Shown here one piece after another: positions 1 to 9,691 of a stretch of 64,000 nt of DNA. The notes beneath the pieces are model-generated. The model had not been told where the DNA came from. It did not search any database and saw nothing but the letters and a program-made list of their open reading frames with translations. Each line of letters begins with the position of its first letter. Position 1 is the stretch's first letter. A program made the position numbers and the translations under genes. Origin of the DNA: Bacteroidia bacterium (GTDB lineage Bacteria; Bacteroidota; Bacteroidia; UKL13-3); NCBI GenBank assembly GCA_021740845.1, contig JAIOYZ010000003.1:124001-188000 (forward strand), given 5' to 3'.

Positions 1-406
1 CTTGTGAGAGGTAAATTTTCTCAAATAACTCTTCAAAAATTTCTTTGCCATGTTCCTTGTAAACTGCTTCAATATGCAAATTATTAGTATTGCTCAGCAA
101 GAAAAGGCGATATTTCTTTTTAATTTGGCGAAGAAGTTCAATTCTTTTTGGAGGCAAATCTAAAAGCATTGCATTCCATGCATCAATTAGTTGTTCCTTA
201 CTTGCATTCCCTTTTAACCTGCTCATAAGTGAGTGAAGAAAAAACTCAGTATCTATTTTGCCAACTTCATAATCAATAAAAAGAGAAGATTCGTAGTTTA
301 ATTCATCTAAATCTGCTCCCAATCTTCTAAAAGCTCTTAGTGTTTTTTCTTGGTCTAAATTCAAAACAACCGCACCAAGATCAAAAATAATATTTTTAAT
401 TGCCAT
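1..406 (-). CDS. HAD-family hydrolase, C-terminus cut by window edge
   Basis: Read leftwards from ATG at 406; only the first 135 codons lie in the window. Motif I is IIFDLGAVV with the nucleophile Asp9 followed by Gly11 (DxG), the form seen in the YihX-like HAD-IA branch; motif II is LLSNTN (Ser105) in the expected place after a helical cap. The remaining motifs (Lys and acidic pair) would lie outside the window. Family knowledge: HAD-IA enzymes are cytoplasmic phosphatases of sugar phosphates, nucleotides or cofactors; the substrate cannot be told here. It lies 34 nt downstream of the GGGP synthase gene on the same strand, so the two are probably one transcript. The family call is firm, the substrate unknown. 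Confidence 0.85.
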   Translation of the reverse strand, partial: MAIKNIIFDLGAVVLNLDQEKTLRAFRRLGADLDELNYESSLFIDYEVGKIDTEFFLHSLMSRLKGNASKEQLIDAWNAMLLDLPPKRIELLRQIKKKYRLFLLSNTNNLHIEAVYKEHGKEIFEELFEKIYLSQ

Positions 407-440
407 AATCCTTCAAACAAATTTTTTGAGATTAGGTTTT

Positions 441-1205
441 TTAATCAGCTATTTGTGGGTTTAAACTGTGTATTGCTTGAACCAAAACGCCAACAAGACT
501 AGGATCTTTTTCAATAGCATTTCCAACCACAACAATATCTGCTCCTGCCATACAAGTTGCAATAGCTTGCTGGGCTGTTCTTATTCCACCACCAATAAAA
601 AGTGGTCCTGTTATTTGTGATTTAACTTCAGCAATCATTTCGGAACTAATTGGATTTTTAGCACCACTTCCTGCATCCATATATATTACTTTCAATCCAA
701 GCATTTCTCCAGCTAAGGCTGTGCAGGCAGCAATATTATTTTTATCAGAAGGCAATGGAGTTGTATTACTCATATACATTACACTGGTAATGTTTCCTCC
801 ATCAACAATCATATAGCCAGTTGGAATAACTTCTATTCCTGATTTTTTTAATAAAGGTGCAGCCAAAACATGTTTACCAATTAATAAGTCTGGGTTTCTG
901 CCGCTAATCATACTTAGAAACAAAATAGCATCCGCTTCTTTATGGGTTTGCATGATATTGCCCGGAAATAGGACTACTGGTATTTTGGTATTAGTTTTTA
1001 ACAACTCTATGCATTGGTCCCAAAAACCATTGGTAATTAAACTCCCACCAACCAAAATTAAATCAACTTTATTCAGGTTGCAGTTGTCAATAAGATTAAG
1101 CAGATCAGTTTCTGTTTGTAAACTGTCTGGGTCAATAAGCACGGCTAATTGCTTAATTCCTTTCCTTGATTTTTCCGCAAGTATTTCGTAGAAGCTTGTT
1201 TTCAA
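441..1205 (-). CDS. Geranylgeranylglyceryl phosphate synthase family protein (PcrB-like)
   Basis: 254 residues, a TIM-barrel prenyltransferase of the GGGPS/PcrB family, which joins glycerol-1-phosphate to a long polyprenyl diphosphate. Visible family blocks: AVLIDPDSL near residue 22, LVGGSLITNG, a polar stretch ISGRNPDLLIGKHV, EVIPTGYMIVDGG, YMDAGSGAKNP and the C-terminal phosphate-binding loops FIGGGIRTAQQA and DIVVVGNAI. Length fits the Bacteroidota group II enzymes. The start appears to be TTG at 1205: a TAA lies two codons upstream in frame and no ATG occurs before the conserved AVLIDPD block. The product is cytoplasmic or membrane-associated. Its biological role in Bacteroidota (ether-type lipid versus other prenyl ether) is not settled by the sequence. 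Confidence 0.9.
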   Translation of the reverse strand: MKTSFYEILAEKSRKGIKQLAVLIDPDSLQTETDLLNLIDNCNLNKVDLILVGGSLITNGFWDQCIELLKTNTKIPVVLFPGNIMQTHKEADAILFLSMISGRNPDLLIGKHVLAAPLLKKSGIEVIPTGYMIVDGGNITSVMYMSNTTPLPSDKNNIAACTALAGEMLGLKVIYMDAGSGAKNPISSEMIAEVKSQITGPLFIGGGIRTAQQAIATCMAGADIVVVGNAIEKDPSLVGVLVQAIHSLNPQIAD

Positions 1206-1719
1206 TTTTTAACTTCAAAATGAGTAAGGAACAAATTAAAGACTTTTTCCTTAAAATCCTGCTTTATTGTTTGAAGAGATTTACAATAACGCCTTTTTTT
1301 TCTCAAATCCAAGTTAAATATTTGGTCCTTATTCGTTTACAAGCAAAAGTGTAGTTTATTGAAGACAAAGGCTTGATTATTAATAAATTGTTGTGTCTCT
1401 CAAACCCCCATATACCAAGGGGGCAAATGTTAATAACTAATGTTATAAACACCCCTTTCAGTAGCTTTATCTATGCAAAAAAGAAATCAACACGGCTACA
1501 TGTTGAAATTGATTTTTGATAAAAATAATAGGATAGTTGACTTTTGGATTAAAAACCCCCTAAAAATTTTTAGAGGGTTTTGGAAATAAGATAACCGTGT
1601 TCTTTCAATTTCTTAATATTCTATTAATAATTGTTTAAGCCAAAGTAAACCACTTTTAAAAGATTAGGAAATTGTATGAACCAATTAAAATACTAAAGAA
1701 TTAAAATTACCAGATTAAA
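1206..1719. other. 514-nt divergent intergenic region with leader structures
   Basis: This gap separates the minus-strand GGGP synthase from the plus-strand ribonucleotide reductase. I see no convincing gene in it. It holds a hairpin of CCCCC (1405-1409) with GGGGG (1419-1423), a local stem AAATCAA/TTGATTT (1484-1490 with 1509-1515), a strong A/T-rich stem-loop at 1553-1581 (arms AAACCC..CTAAAAA and TTTTTAG..GGGTTT) and a long-range pair AACACGGCTA (1489-1498) with TAACCGTGTT (1592-1601) that would enclose it. The position suggests a reductase leader, but no cobalamin-riboswitch B12 box is visible. Confidence 0.5.
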
Positions 1720-4700
1720 ATGAGCCGCAGCAAAAAGAACACTGAACAAAAGGGCCTCCGGATTGAGCGCTACTTTTCAAAAGAAGGAGTAAGTGCGTAC
1801 GACATGTTTACGTACGATTACCGCACTTCTGTTATCAAAAACCCTAATGGTAGCGTGGTTTTTGAAATGAATAATGTTGAAGTACCTAATTTCTGGAGTC
1901 AAGTTGCAACAGATGTTTTGGCCCAAAAATATTTCCGTAAAGCCGGTGTGCCCCAACCTGATGGAAGTTTAGGTAGAGAAACAAGTATTAAACAAGTTGC
2001 TCACCGTATGGCTCATTGTTGGATGAAATGGGGCGAAGATTATGGATATTTTGACAGCAAAGACGATGCTCAAATATTCTATGATGAAATGGCTTATATG
2101 ATCGTTGGTCAATATGCTGCTCCAAATTCTCCTCAGTGGTTTAATACAGGATTGCATAGTTCTTATGGTATAACTGGTAAACCACAAGGACATTATTTTG
2201 TGAATCCTAAAACAGGGAAATTAGAAAAATCATCTAGTGCTTACGAGCGCCCTCAACCACATGCTTGCTTTATCCTATCTGTGGATGATGATTTGGTAAA
2301 TGAAGGTGGTATCATGGATCTTTGGGTTCGTGAAGCTCGTATTTTTAAGTATGGTTCTGGTGTTGGTACCAACTTCTCAAGAATTCGTGGTGCTAACGAA
2401 AAACTTTCAGGAGGTGGCTCTTCTTCTGGATTAATGAGTTTCTTGAAAATTGGCGACCGTGCTGCTGGTGCTATCAAATCTGGTGGTACAACTAGACGTG
2501 CTGCTAAAATGGTTTGTTTGGATTTGGATCATCCAGAAATTATCGAATTTATAAATTGGAAAAAAGCGGAAGAAAAGAAAGTTGCTGCCCTTATCGATGC
2601 CGGATATCCAAGTGATTACGAAGGTGAAGCTTATGCAACAGTTTCTGGTCAAAATAGTAATAACTCAGTTCGTATCCCAAATAGTTTCTTTGAAGCCTTA
2701 GCCGAGGGAAAAGATTGGGCTTTAACTGCGCGCACAGATGGACGTGTAATGAAAAACGTTCCTTCTACAGAAATGTGGGATTTAATTGCTGATGCTGCAT
2801 GGGCATGTGCTGATCCTGGTGTACAATACGATACAACTATCAACGAATGGCATACTTGCCCAGAAGGTGGAAGAATTAATGCTTCCAACCCTTGTAGTGA
2901 GTATATGTTTTTAGATAATACTGCTTGTAATTTGGCAAGTTTAAACTTAATGCGTTTCTTCAATGCCGAAACACTTGAGTTTGATGTGAAGGGCTTTGAG
3001 CATGCGAGCCGTTTATGGACCATGGTTCTTGAGATTTCAGTATTAATGGCTCAATTCCCAGCTCAAGAAGTAGCTCAATTAAGTTACGAATACCGCACCC
3101 TAGGTTTAGGTTATGCAAACTTGGGTAGTGTTTTAATGGTTTCTGGAATACCATATGATAGTCCAAAAGCTTTTGCATTGGGTGGAGCTATTACAGCAAT
3201 TTTGAATGGGGTTGCTTATCAAACCTCTGCCGAAATGGCGAAATATTTAGGTGCATTCCCTAAGTATGAAGAGAATAAAGAACATATGTTGCGTGTAATG
3301 CGTAACCATAGATATGCTGCATACAATGCAACAGATGCATACGAAGGATTATCTATTAAGCCTGCTGGTATTGATCCAAAATATTGCCCTGATTATTTAT
3401 TAAAAGCTGCTTGTGATGCATGGGATTCTGCAGTTCAAATGGGTGAGGAATACGGATACAGAAATGCTCAAGCAACAGTAATTGCTCCAACTGGTACTAT
3501 TGGTCTAGTTATGGATTGCGATACAACTGGTATTGAACCAGATTTTGCCTTGGTGAAGTTTAAAAAATTATCTGGTGGTGGGTATTTCAAAATTATCAAT
3601 ACCGGCGTTCCTGCTGCACTTAAGAATTTGGGTTATACCCAAAATCAAATTGATGCAGTAATTCAATATGCAATTGGTTCGGCAACTTTAAAAGGTGCTC
3701 CACATATCAACCCAGAATCATTAAAATTCCGTGGGTTTACAGATGAAGAAATTGGAAAATTAGATAAAGCGGCTGCTGGAGCATTTGAAATTGGTTTTGC
3801 ATTTAACCAATGGACATTAGGTGAAGAATGCATGAATAGAATGGGCTTTACACCTGAAGAATACAATGCAGCAAACTTTAATTTATTGCGTAAACTTGGT
3901 TTTACTCGTCAAGAAATTGAAGAAGCAAATAATTTCATTTGTGGAACCATGACAGTGGAAGGTGCGCCTTTCCTTAAAGACGAGCATTTAGCTGTATTTG
4001 ATTGTGCAAATAAATGTGGTAATATAGGAACAAGATACATTGCTGCTACTGGCCATATTCGCATGATGGCTGCAGCGCAACCGTTCTTGAGTGGTGCAAT
4101 TTCTAAAACTATTAATTTGCCAAATGAGGCCACTGTAGATGAAATTAAAGAATGCTACCATTTAAGTTGGAGTCTTGGCTTAAAAGCAAACGCTCTTTAC
4201 AGAGATGGTTGTAAATTATCTCAACCTCTTAGCAACAAATCTGATGTTAAGGACGAAGAAGATATTCAAGATGCAGTAGAACAAGTTTTGGGTCAAGACG
4301 CTAACAAACCAGTTGGCGAATTAACCCCAGAGCAAGTATTAGAAGCTGCTACAGCAATTTTGAACCGCACACATGATACCGCATTTAAACATAAATTGGC
4401 TGGTGTTGTTGCTCGTAAGACTTTGCCTGGAAAACGTGGTGGATTTACACAAAAAGCAACAGTAGGTGGACAAACAATTTTCGTTCGCACAGGTGAATAT
4501 GAAGATGGAACATTGGGAGAAATTTTCGTAGATCTTCATAAAGAAGGTGCAACACTTCGCTCTTTGATGAACTGCTTCTCAATTGCTGTATCTTTAGGCC
4601 TTCAGTATGGAGTTCCTTTAGAAGAATACGTAGACAAGTTTACATTCACTCGCTTTGAACCAGCTGGTATGGTTAACGGGCACGATAATATCAAGAGCGC

Positions 4701-5109
4701 AACCTCTATCATTGATTACATGTTTAGAATGTTAGGCTTTGAATATTTAGGAAGAGAAGATTTTGTTCAGGTTTCTCCAAATGATTTGCAAAGAAGTCAT
4801 TTAGCAGTTAACCAACACAAGGCGGCACAATTGGCTTTGAATTCTCACCCAGCTATTGCACCCGCTCCATCTGATGTAACACCAACAAATACATTGGCTT
4901 CATCACCAATTGGATTTCATAGACCAGAAGTTAAATTGGAAGTTAAACCAGTAGCAGTAGTTGCCGAAGCGCCACATATTGATCAAGTAAGTGAAATGAA
5001 CAAGCGCATGGGTGATAGCCCTTCTTGCCCAACTTGCGGTCATATAACCATTCGTAGTGGTGCATGTTACAAATGCATGAACTGTGGTACTCAAACAGGT
5101 TGTAGTTAA
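1720..5109 (+). CDS. nrdJ: Class II (adenosylcobalamin-dependent) ribonucleotide reductase
   Basis: 1129 residues; reduces ribonucleotides to deoxyribonucleotides using a cobalamin-generated thiyl radical, in the cytoplasm. The sequence shows the ten-stranded barrel core with NPCSEY near residue 390 followed by NTACNLASLNL, the APTGTIG phosphate-binding loop near 588, a TSCPD-type domain in the C-terminal third, and a terminal zinc-ribbon-like CPTC..CYKCMNC tail near 1103 that should carry the redox-active cysteines. Length matches the long NrdJ form. Start ATG at 1720 follows an A-rich tract without Shine-Dalgarno. No nrdB-type radical subunit gene is adjacent, consistent with class II. The long leader upstream may regulate it. 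Downstream, the stop is followed within 6 nt by a GGTTTGAACC motif and then a terminator. Confidence 0.96.
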   Translation: MSRSKKNTEQKGLRIERYFSKEGVSAYDMFTYDYRTSVIKNPNGSVVFEMNNVEVPNFWSQVATDVLAQKYFRKAGVPQPDGSLGRETSIKQVAHRMAHCWMKWGEDYGYFDSKDDAQIFYDEMAYMIVGQYAAPNSPQWFNTGLHSSYGITGKPQGHYFVNPKTGKLEKSSSAYERPQPHACFILSVDDDLVNEGGIMDLWVREARIFKYGSGVGTNFSRIRGANEKLSGGGSSSGLMSFLKIGDRAAGAIKSGGTTRRAAKMVCLDLDHPEIIEFINWKKAEEKKVAALIDAGYPSDYEGEAYATVSGQNSNNSVRIPNSFFEALAEGKDWALTARTDGRVMKNVPSTEMWDLIADAAWACADPGVQYDTTINEWHTCPEGGRINASNPCSEYMFLDNTACNLASLNLMRFFNAETLEFDVKGFEHASRLWTMVLEISVLMAQFPAQEVAQLSYEYRTLGLGYANLGSVLMVSGIPYDSPKAFALGGAITAILNGVAYQTSAEMAKYLGAFPKYEENKEHMLRVMRNHRYAAYNATDAYEGLSIKPAGIDPKYCPDYLLKAACDAWDSAVQMGEEYGYRNAQATVIAPTGTIGLVMDCDTTGIEPDFALVKFKKLSGGGYFKIINTGVPAALKNLGYTQNQIDAVIQYAIGSATLKGAPHINPESLKFRGFTDEEIGKLDKAAAGAFEIGFAFNQWTLGEECMNRMGFTPEEYNAANFNLLRKLGFTRQEIEEANNFICGTMTVEGAPFLKDEHLAVFDCANKCGNIGTRYIAATGHIRMMAAAQPFLSGAISKTINLPNEATVDEIKECYHLSWSLGLKANALYRDGCKLSQPLSNKSDVKDEEDIQDAVEQVLGQDANKPVGELTPEQVLEAATAILNRTHDTAFKHKLAGVVARKTLPGKRGGFTQKATVGGQTIFVRTGEYEDGTLGEIFVDLHKEGATLRSLMNCFSIAVSLGLQYGVPLEEYVDKFTFTRFEPAGMVNGHDNIKSATSIIDYMFRMLGFEYLGREDFVQVSPNDLQRSHLAVNQHKAAQLALNSHPAIAPAPSDVTPTNTLASSPIGFHRPEVKLEVKPVAVVAEAPHIDQVSEMNKRMGDSPSCPTCGHITIRSGACYKCMNCGTQTGCS

Positions 5110-5115
5110 TAGTTC

Positions 5116-5125
5116 GGTTTGAACC
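5116..5125 (+). repeat. GGTTTGAACC motif (iterated near-palindrome)
   Basis: One of the 17 strict copies found in the window, here in the extended form TTCGGTTTGAACCAAA, six nt after the nrdJ stop and directly before its terminator. See the finding on this motif. Confidence 0.8.
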
Positions 5126-5130
5126 AAATA

Positions 5131-5170
5131 GTAAAGGGCCAATTAAAATTTTTTTAGTTGGCCCTTTTCT
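5131..5170 (+). terminator. Intrinsic terminator of nrdJ
   Basis: Stem AAAGGGCCAA with TTGGCCCTTT around an A/T-rich loop, followed by a long T-rich run. It separates the reductase from the kinase gene downstream. Confidence 0.85.
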
Positions 5171-5239
5171 TTTTTTTGAAGGATTGTTTATATTTCTATA
5201 TTATTGAATAAATTCATTCAAATTAGCCTAATTTTTTAC

Positions 5240-7180
5240 ATGAGTTTAAAGAAATATATAGTTTACGCCGTTTTTATACTTACCTCATTTGTAAGCAGTG
5301 CAGATAGTTACAACGATAGCTTATTTCAAATAATAAAACTCAATCAGGTTGATACTTCTATTGCTGCAAGAGAAAAAGTAGTTATTGCTACCAATAAATT
5401 AGCCTATAGTTATTTTAATACTAGACCAGATAGTACAATTTTTTTTGCGCGAAATGGGTTTATTCTAGGTTGTAAATTATTGAACATAAAATTGATGTCG
5501 ATAAGCTCAAGATTTACTGGCCTCGGGTATGATATTTTAGGTGATTATTCTGCTGCATTAACCTATTATTTTAGGGCCTTAAATTTGGCAGAATTATCAA
5601 AAGACACCACCCAACTAATCTATTCTTATTATAGTATTTCCATTGTTTATGGCTATCTCAATCAATTCGACCAATCAATTGAAATTGGCCATAAAGGATT
5701 AAAATTAGCAGAGGGTGGGGTTGATCCAAATATGGAAGTTTATTTTCTTATTCATTTGGCTGATGATTATGAAAAAAAAGGGAATAAAGGGGCTCTTAAG
5801 TACTGTGTTAATAGGGCAAAGGAGCTTTCCAAAAAGATAAATGACCCAGAAATGATAGCCGAAGTGGCGCTGATTGTAGCAGATTTACCTAGAAACAATT
5901 TGAACGAAAAAATTAAGTCTTTCAATTATTTTAAATCAGTAAATAGCAACTATGGAATGATAAATGCCGGGTTGCATTTTGCAAAAGAATCGTTAAGACA
6001 AGGGAATACAGAAAAAGCGATTAAAATGGGAATGCAAGTTCTTGATCTTTCTAGTAAAATGGGTTCAAACCAAATGGCTTTTGAGATTACAAAAATTTTA
6101 TCTCAATCATTTGAAAAGGATGGAAATATTGCAGGAGCTCTCAAATATCAAAAGCTAAATTCCCTTTATGCCGACACATTATTTAATAAAAAATCCAAGG
6201 ATCAAGTATCTAGAGTTGAAGAAAGATATAAGTATAATCAACAACAGAAAGCACTAGAAATTGCATCCAACGAAAAAGAGTATGAACTAGAACTTTCAAA
6301 AGCTAAAATTAAACAAACCGAATACCTCCTTTGGACAGTACTTTTGGCTACCATCATCATCCTTTCTATTTTTATTTGGGCATATAAAAACAAAGAAAAA
6401 TCAAATAAGAAATTAACTTATTTGAATTCCATCCTTTCTGATCAAAAAGCAATAGTAGAGTTAAATGCTCAAACGCTCAAGAATACCATAGAAATTAAAG
6501 ACAAGTTGTTTTCTGTTATTGCCCATGATTTAAAAGGTCCTTTAAATAGTCTAATTCTTTTTATGGAACTCCTTAAAGATAATATGCTTGATGTAGAAGA
6601 TCAAAAAGAGATGTTTCCTAAAGTTGAAGATAGTTTGGTTCAAACAAAAGAGCTTTTAGAAAATTTACTTAATTGGGCAATGGTGCAAATGGGAAGGTTA
6701 AATGTTATTCCTGAGAAGATCAATATTGTGGAAATTGTTTCTAAAACTTGTGCCTTATTGAAATTTCAAGCCGATGCAAAAAACATTACGATTGATTTCC
6801 CTAAATCTTTTAATGAGGAGGAGTATTTAGTTGCCGACAAAAATTTACTTTCTACAGTACTTAGAAATCTAGTTTCCAATGCTATTAAATTTAGCTATCC
6901 TAATGGAATCATATCTTTAGAAGTTACAAAACAAAAGGATGAGTTTTTGTTTTCAATAACAGATTCTGGAGTTGGAATAGAAGAACATAATATTGGGAGA
7001 TTGTTTCAATCTGGGTATACAACCTACGGCACTTCCAACGAAAAGGGCACTGGCCTTGGATTAGAATTATGTAAAGAATTTATTAAGATTCAAGGAGGTA
7101 TTATTTGGGTAGAATCTACGTTAGGTGTTGGTTCAAAATTTCAATTTACTTTGCCAAAGGATTCTATTCCTGTTTCCTAA
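5240..7180 (+). CDS. TPR-containing membrane sensor histidine kinase
   Basis: About 646 residues from the preferred ATG at 5240 (an in-frame TTG at 5204 would extend it, but the signal-peptide-like segment MSLKKYIVYAVFILTS begins at the ATG). Order: signal peptide, periplasmic tetratricopeptide repeats, one transmembrane helix (LLWTVLLATIIILSIFIW), a coiled coil, a HisKA H-box SVIAHDLKGPLNSL, and a HATPase domain with N-box NLVSNAIKF, DSGVGI and GTGLGL. It should autophosphorylate on the H-box His in response to a signal sensed through the TPR region. No response regulator gene is adjacent, so it is an orphan kinase here. The architecture is common in Bacteroidota; the signal is unknown. Confidence 0.9.
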   Translation: MSLKKYIVYAVFILTSFVSSADSYNDSLFQIIKLNQVDTSIAAREKVVIATNKLAYSYFNTRPDSTIFFARNGFILGCKLLNIKLMSISSRFTGLGYDILGDYSAALTYYFRALNLAELSKDTTQLIYSYYSISIVYGYLNQFDQSIEIGHKGLKLAEGGVDPNMEVYFLIHLADDYEKKGNKGALKYCVNRAKELSKKINDPEMIAEVALIVADLPRNNLNEKIKSFNYFKSVNSNYGMINAGLHFAKESLRQGNTEKAIKMGMQVLDLSSKMGSNQMAFEITKILSQSFEKDGNIAGALKYQKLNSLYADTLFNKKSKDQVSRVEERYKYNQQQKALEIASNEKEYELELSKAKIKQTEYLLWTVLLATIIILSIFIWAYKNKEKSNKKLTYLNSILSDQKAIVELNAQTLKNTIEIKDKLFSVIAHDLKGPLNSLILFMELLKDNMLDVEDQKEMFPKVEDSLVQTKELLENLLNWAMVQMGRLNVIPEKINIVEIVSKTCALLKFQADAKNITIDFPKSFNEEEYLVADKNLLSTVLRNLVSNAIKFSYPNGIISLEVTKQKDEFLFSITDSGVGIEEHNIGRLFQSGYTTYGTSNEKGTGLGLELCKEFIKIQGGIIWVESTLGVGSKFQFTLPKDSIPVS

Positions 7181-7248
7181 TTTTACGAGAATAGTGCTTT
7201 TGGCAGCAATGTAAATTTAATTATATTGTGCCCTCAAAATTCATTAAA

Positions 7249-9690
7249 ATGAACCAAACCTTTTTTAAGAAAGCCCTTCCTCATTTGATTGCCTTTGTAG
7301 TAATTATGGTGGTAATCTTTGCCTATTTTACCCCATTGTTTAATGGTAAGGTCCTAAAACAATACGATGTATTGCAATGGAAGTCGACATTTCAAGAAAT
7401 TGCTCAATTTGAAAAAGCTAGTGGTGAGCGCACCTTTTGGACGAATAGTATTTTTGGTGGAATGCCAAGTTACCTAATTGGTGCTACTTATCATGGAAAT
7501 TTTACAGGAAATATCTTGTTCTATTTTTCTCAAATTTTCAAGAATCCTGCAGATACAATTTTCCTGCTATTTGCTTGTTTTTATATTTTACTTTTAACCT
7601 TTGAGGTTTCTCCATGGCTTGCCATTATTGGTTCTTTGGCCTTTGCCATGTCTTCCTTTAACTTTATAAATATAGATGCGGGGCATGTTACTAAGGGCAA
7701 TGCTATTGCCTTTATTCCGCTGGTCTTAGCAGGTATACAATTAACATTGCATAAGAATAAATTGCTGGGTGCAATTCTAACGGGTATTGCCGTTTCTTTC
7801 GAGCTTTCTGCAGGGCACGTTCAAATTACCTATTACCTCATTTTTATCATCCTGGCTTGGATGGTTGTTGAGCTAATATCTGCCTTTAAAAACAAAACTT
7901 TACCTTCATTTTTAACGGCTGGTGTTTTTCTTGCTATTGCTGCATTAGTTGGTATTGGTACCAATATCACGGGATTACTTGCTACTGAAGAATATGGTAA
8001 ATATAGTATTCGTGGTAAATCTGAATTAACACAAACTCCAACTGGTGAAAGTAATACTGCTAATAGTTCTTCTGGCTTAGATAAGGATTATGCTTTGTCG
8101 TGGAGCAATGGCGTTGTTGAGCCTTTTACTCTTTTGATTGCAAATTTTTATGGGGGAGGTAGCCAAGGAGATTTAGGTACAAACAGTGAAACCTATAGAG
8201 CATTGCAAAAGCAGGGATATCCAAATGCCAAAGATGTGGTTAAGCAAATGCCAATTTATTGGGGCGACCAACCATTTACTGCGGGACCAATTTATTACGG
8301 TGCCATAATTGTTTTCCTTTTTGTGTTGGGAATGTTTTTGGTTAAAGGTCCAGAAAAATGGTGGATTTTTTCAGCAGCAATGCTTGCCATTTTCTTATCA
8401 ATGGGTAAAAACTTTCTCTTTTTAACAGATATCTTTTTCGATTATTTCCCATTATATAATAAGTTTCGTTCGGTTACTTTTATTCTTTGTGTTTCTCAAA
8501 CGATGTTCCCTTTCTTGGCAATTTTAGCCCTAAAAGAATTGGTTCAAAACAAAATTTCTAAACCAGATTTTATTAACGCTATGAAATATAGCTTGGGTAT
8601 TGTTGGTGGTTTATGTTTGGTTTTTGCTTTATTACCAGGGATGTTCTTTGATTTTACAAGCGAAACTGATGGCAGAATGAATTTCCCTCAATGGCTAAGA
8701 GATTCGCTTATTGCAGATAGAGAAAGTCTTTTGAGAATGGATGCTTTGCGTTCACTGGCATTTATCTTGGCAGCAGCAGCAGCTCTTTGGTATTTCCAAG
8801 TGGGTAAACTTAAAAAGGAATTACTTTTTGGAATTTTAGGCGTTTTAGTTTTAGTTGATTTATGGGGAGTTGACAAACGTTACCTAAACGACAAAGATTT
8901 TGAAAAGAAAAAAGGTGATGTTGCTGTTGAGCAAACTGCATATGATGCTCAAATATTGACTGATAAGGATCCACATTTCAGGGTTTATAATAATACCACT
9001 GATTTTGATAAAGATGCTATTACCTCATATTACCATAAATCTTTAGGCGGTTACCATGGTGCAAAAATGCGTCGTTATCAAGAGTTAATAGAATGGCAAT
9101 TGGGAAGGCAAAATATGGAATGTTACAATATGTTGAACGCAAAGTATTTTATTGTTCAGGATAGTACAGGAAATAAATTTGCTCAAAGAAATCCATTTAG
9201 CAACGGAAATGCTTGGTTTGTAAATGATATTAAATGGGTTAATAATGCTGATGAAGAAATCAATGCTTTAACTGGTTTCAAATCGATGGAGACTGCAATC
9301 ATCGATAAACGTTTTGAAGCTGATTTGGCTGGGTTCAAACCAAGTTTTGATTCTACTGCAAGCATTACATTAACCTCTTACCAACCTAATAAATTGGAAT
9401 ATGCCTCTAATGCCCAAACCGAGCAATTGGCTGTATTCTCTGAGATTTATTATGAGCTTGGTTGGAATGCTTACCTTGATAATACCTTGGTTCCGCATTT
9501 TAGAACAGATTATGTTTTAAGAGGCATGAAAGTGCCAGCTGGTAAGCACCAAATTGTATTTAAGTTTGAGCCTACAGTTATAGCTACAGGTGAAAGAATT
9601 GCATATGCAAGTTCTTATTTATTATATGGCGGTTTGATCCTAATCCTAGCATTAACTTTCTTTAAAAGGAAGAAGGAAGGAGTAGAATAG
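7249..9690 (+). CDS. YfhO family multispanning membrane protein
   Basis: About 813 residues from ATG 7249 (a GTG at 7228 would add seven residues; the ATG after AAA fits local usage better). Many hydrophobic helices run through the first 540 residues, followed by a large soluble C-terminal domain (with FRVYNN and YELGWNAYLDN blocks) and a final helix with a Lys/Arg tail. This is the arrangement of the YfhO family, GT-C-fold-like membrane proteins linked in Firmicutes to glycosylation of cell-envelope polymers. An N-terminal loop contains TPLFNGKVLKQYD, a position where GT-C proteins carry acidic active-site residues. Donor and acceptor are unknown. It is followed after one nucleotide by a small membrane-protein gene, probably co-transcribed. 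Confidence 0.88.
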   Translation: MNQTFFKKALPHLIAFVVIMVVIFAYFTPLFNGKVLKQYDVLQWKSTFQEIAQFEKASGERTFWTNSIFGGMPSYLIGATYHGNFTGNILFYFSQIFKNPADTIFLLFACFYILLLTFEVSPWLAIIGSLAFAMSSFNFINIDAGHVTKGNAIAFIPLVLAGIQLTLHKNKLLGAILTGIAVSFELSAGHVQITYYLIFIILAWMVVELISAFKNKTLPSFLTAGVFLAIAALVGIGTNITGLLATEEYGKYSIRGKSELTQTPTGESNTANSSSGLDKDYALSWSNGVVEPFTLLIANFYGGGSQGDLGTNSETYRALQKQGYPNAKDVVKQMPIYWGDQPFTAGPIYYGAIIVFLFVLGMFLVKGPEKWWIFSAAMLAIFLSMGKNFLFLTDIFFDYFPLYNKFRSVTFILCVSQTMFPFLAILALKELVQNKISKPDFINAMKYSLGIVGGLCLVFALLPGMFFDFTSETDGRMNFPQWLRDSLIADRESLLRMDALRSLAFILAAAAALWYFQVGKLKKELLFGILGVLVLVDLWGVDKRYLNDKDFEKKKGDVAVEQTAYDAQILTDKDPHFRVYNNTTDFDKDAITSYYHKSLGGYHGAKMRRYQELIEWQLGRQNMECYNMLNAKYFIVQDSTGNKFAQRNPFSNGNAWFVNDIKWVNNADEEINALTGFKSMETAIIDKRFEADLAGFKPSFDSTASITLTSYQPNKLEYASNAQTEQLAVFSEIYYELGWNAYLDNTLVPHFRTDYVLRGMKVPAGKHQIVFKFEPTVIATGERIAYASSYLLYGGLILILALTFFKRKKEGVE

Positions 9691-9691
9691 A

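Noticed and set aside
1166-1354. Short plus-strand open frame antisense to and beyond the GGGPS start
   Set aside because: It overlaps the start of the GGGP synthase gene, is lysine/phenylalanine-rich low complexity and shows no recognisable domain.
1206-1719. Cobalamin riboswitch before the B12-dependent reductase
   Set aside because: I looked for the B12 box and its flanking helices on the plus strand and found neither; the hairpins present do not match that architecture.
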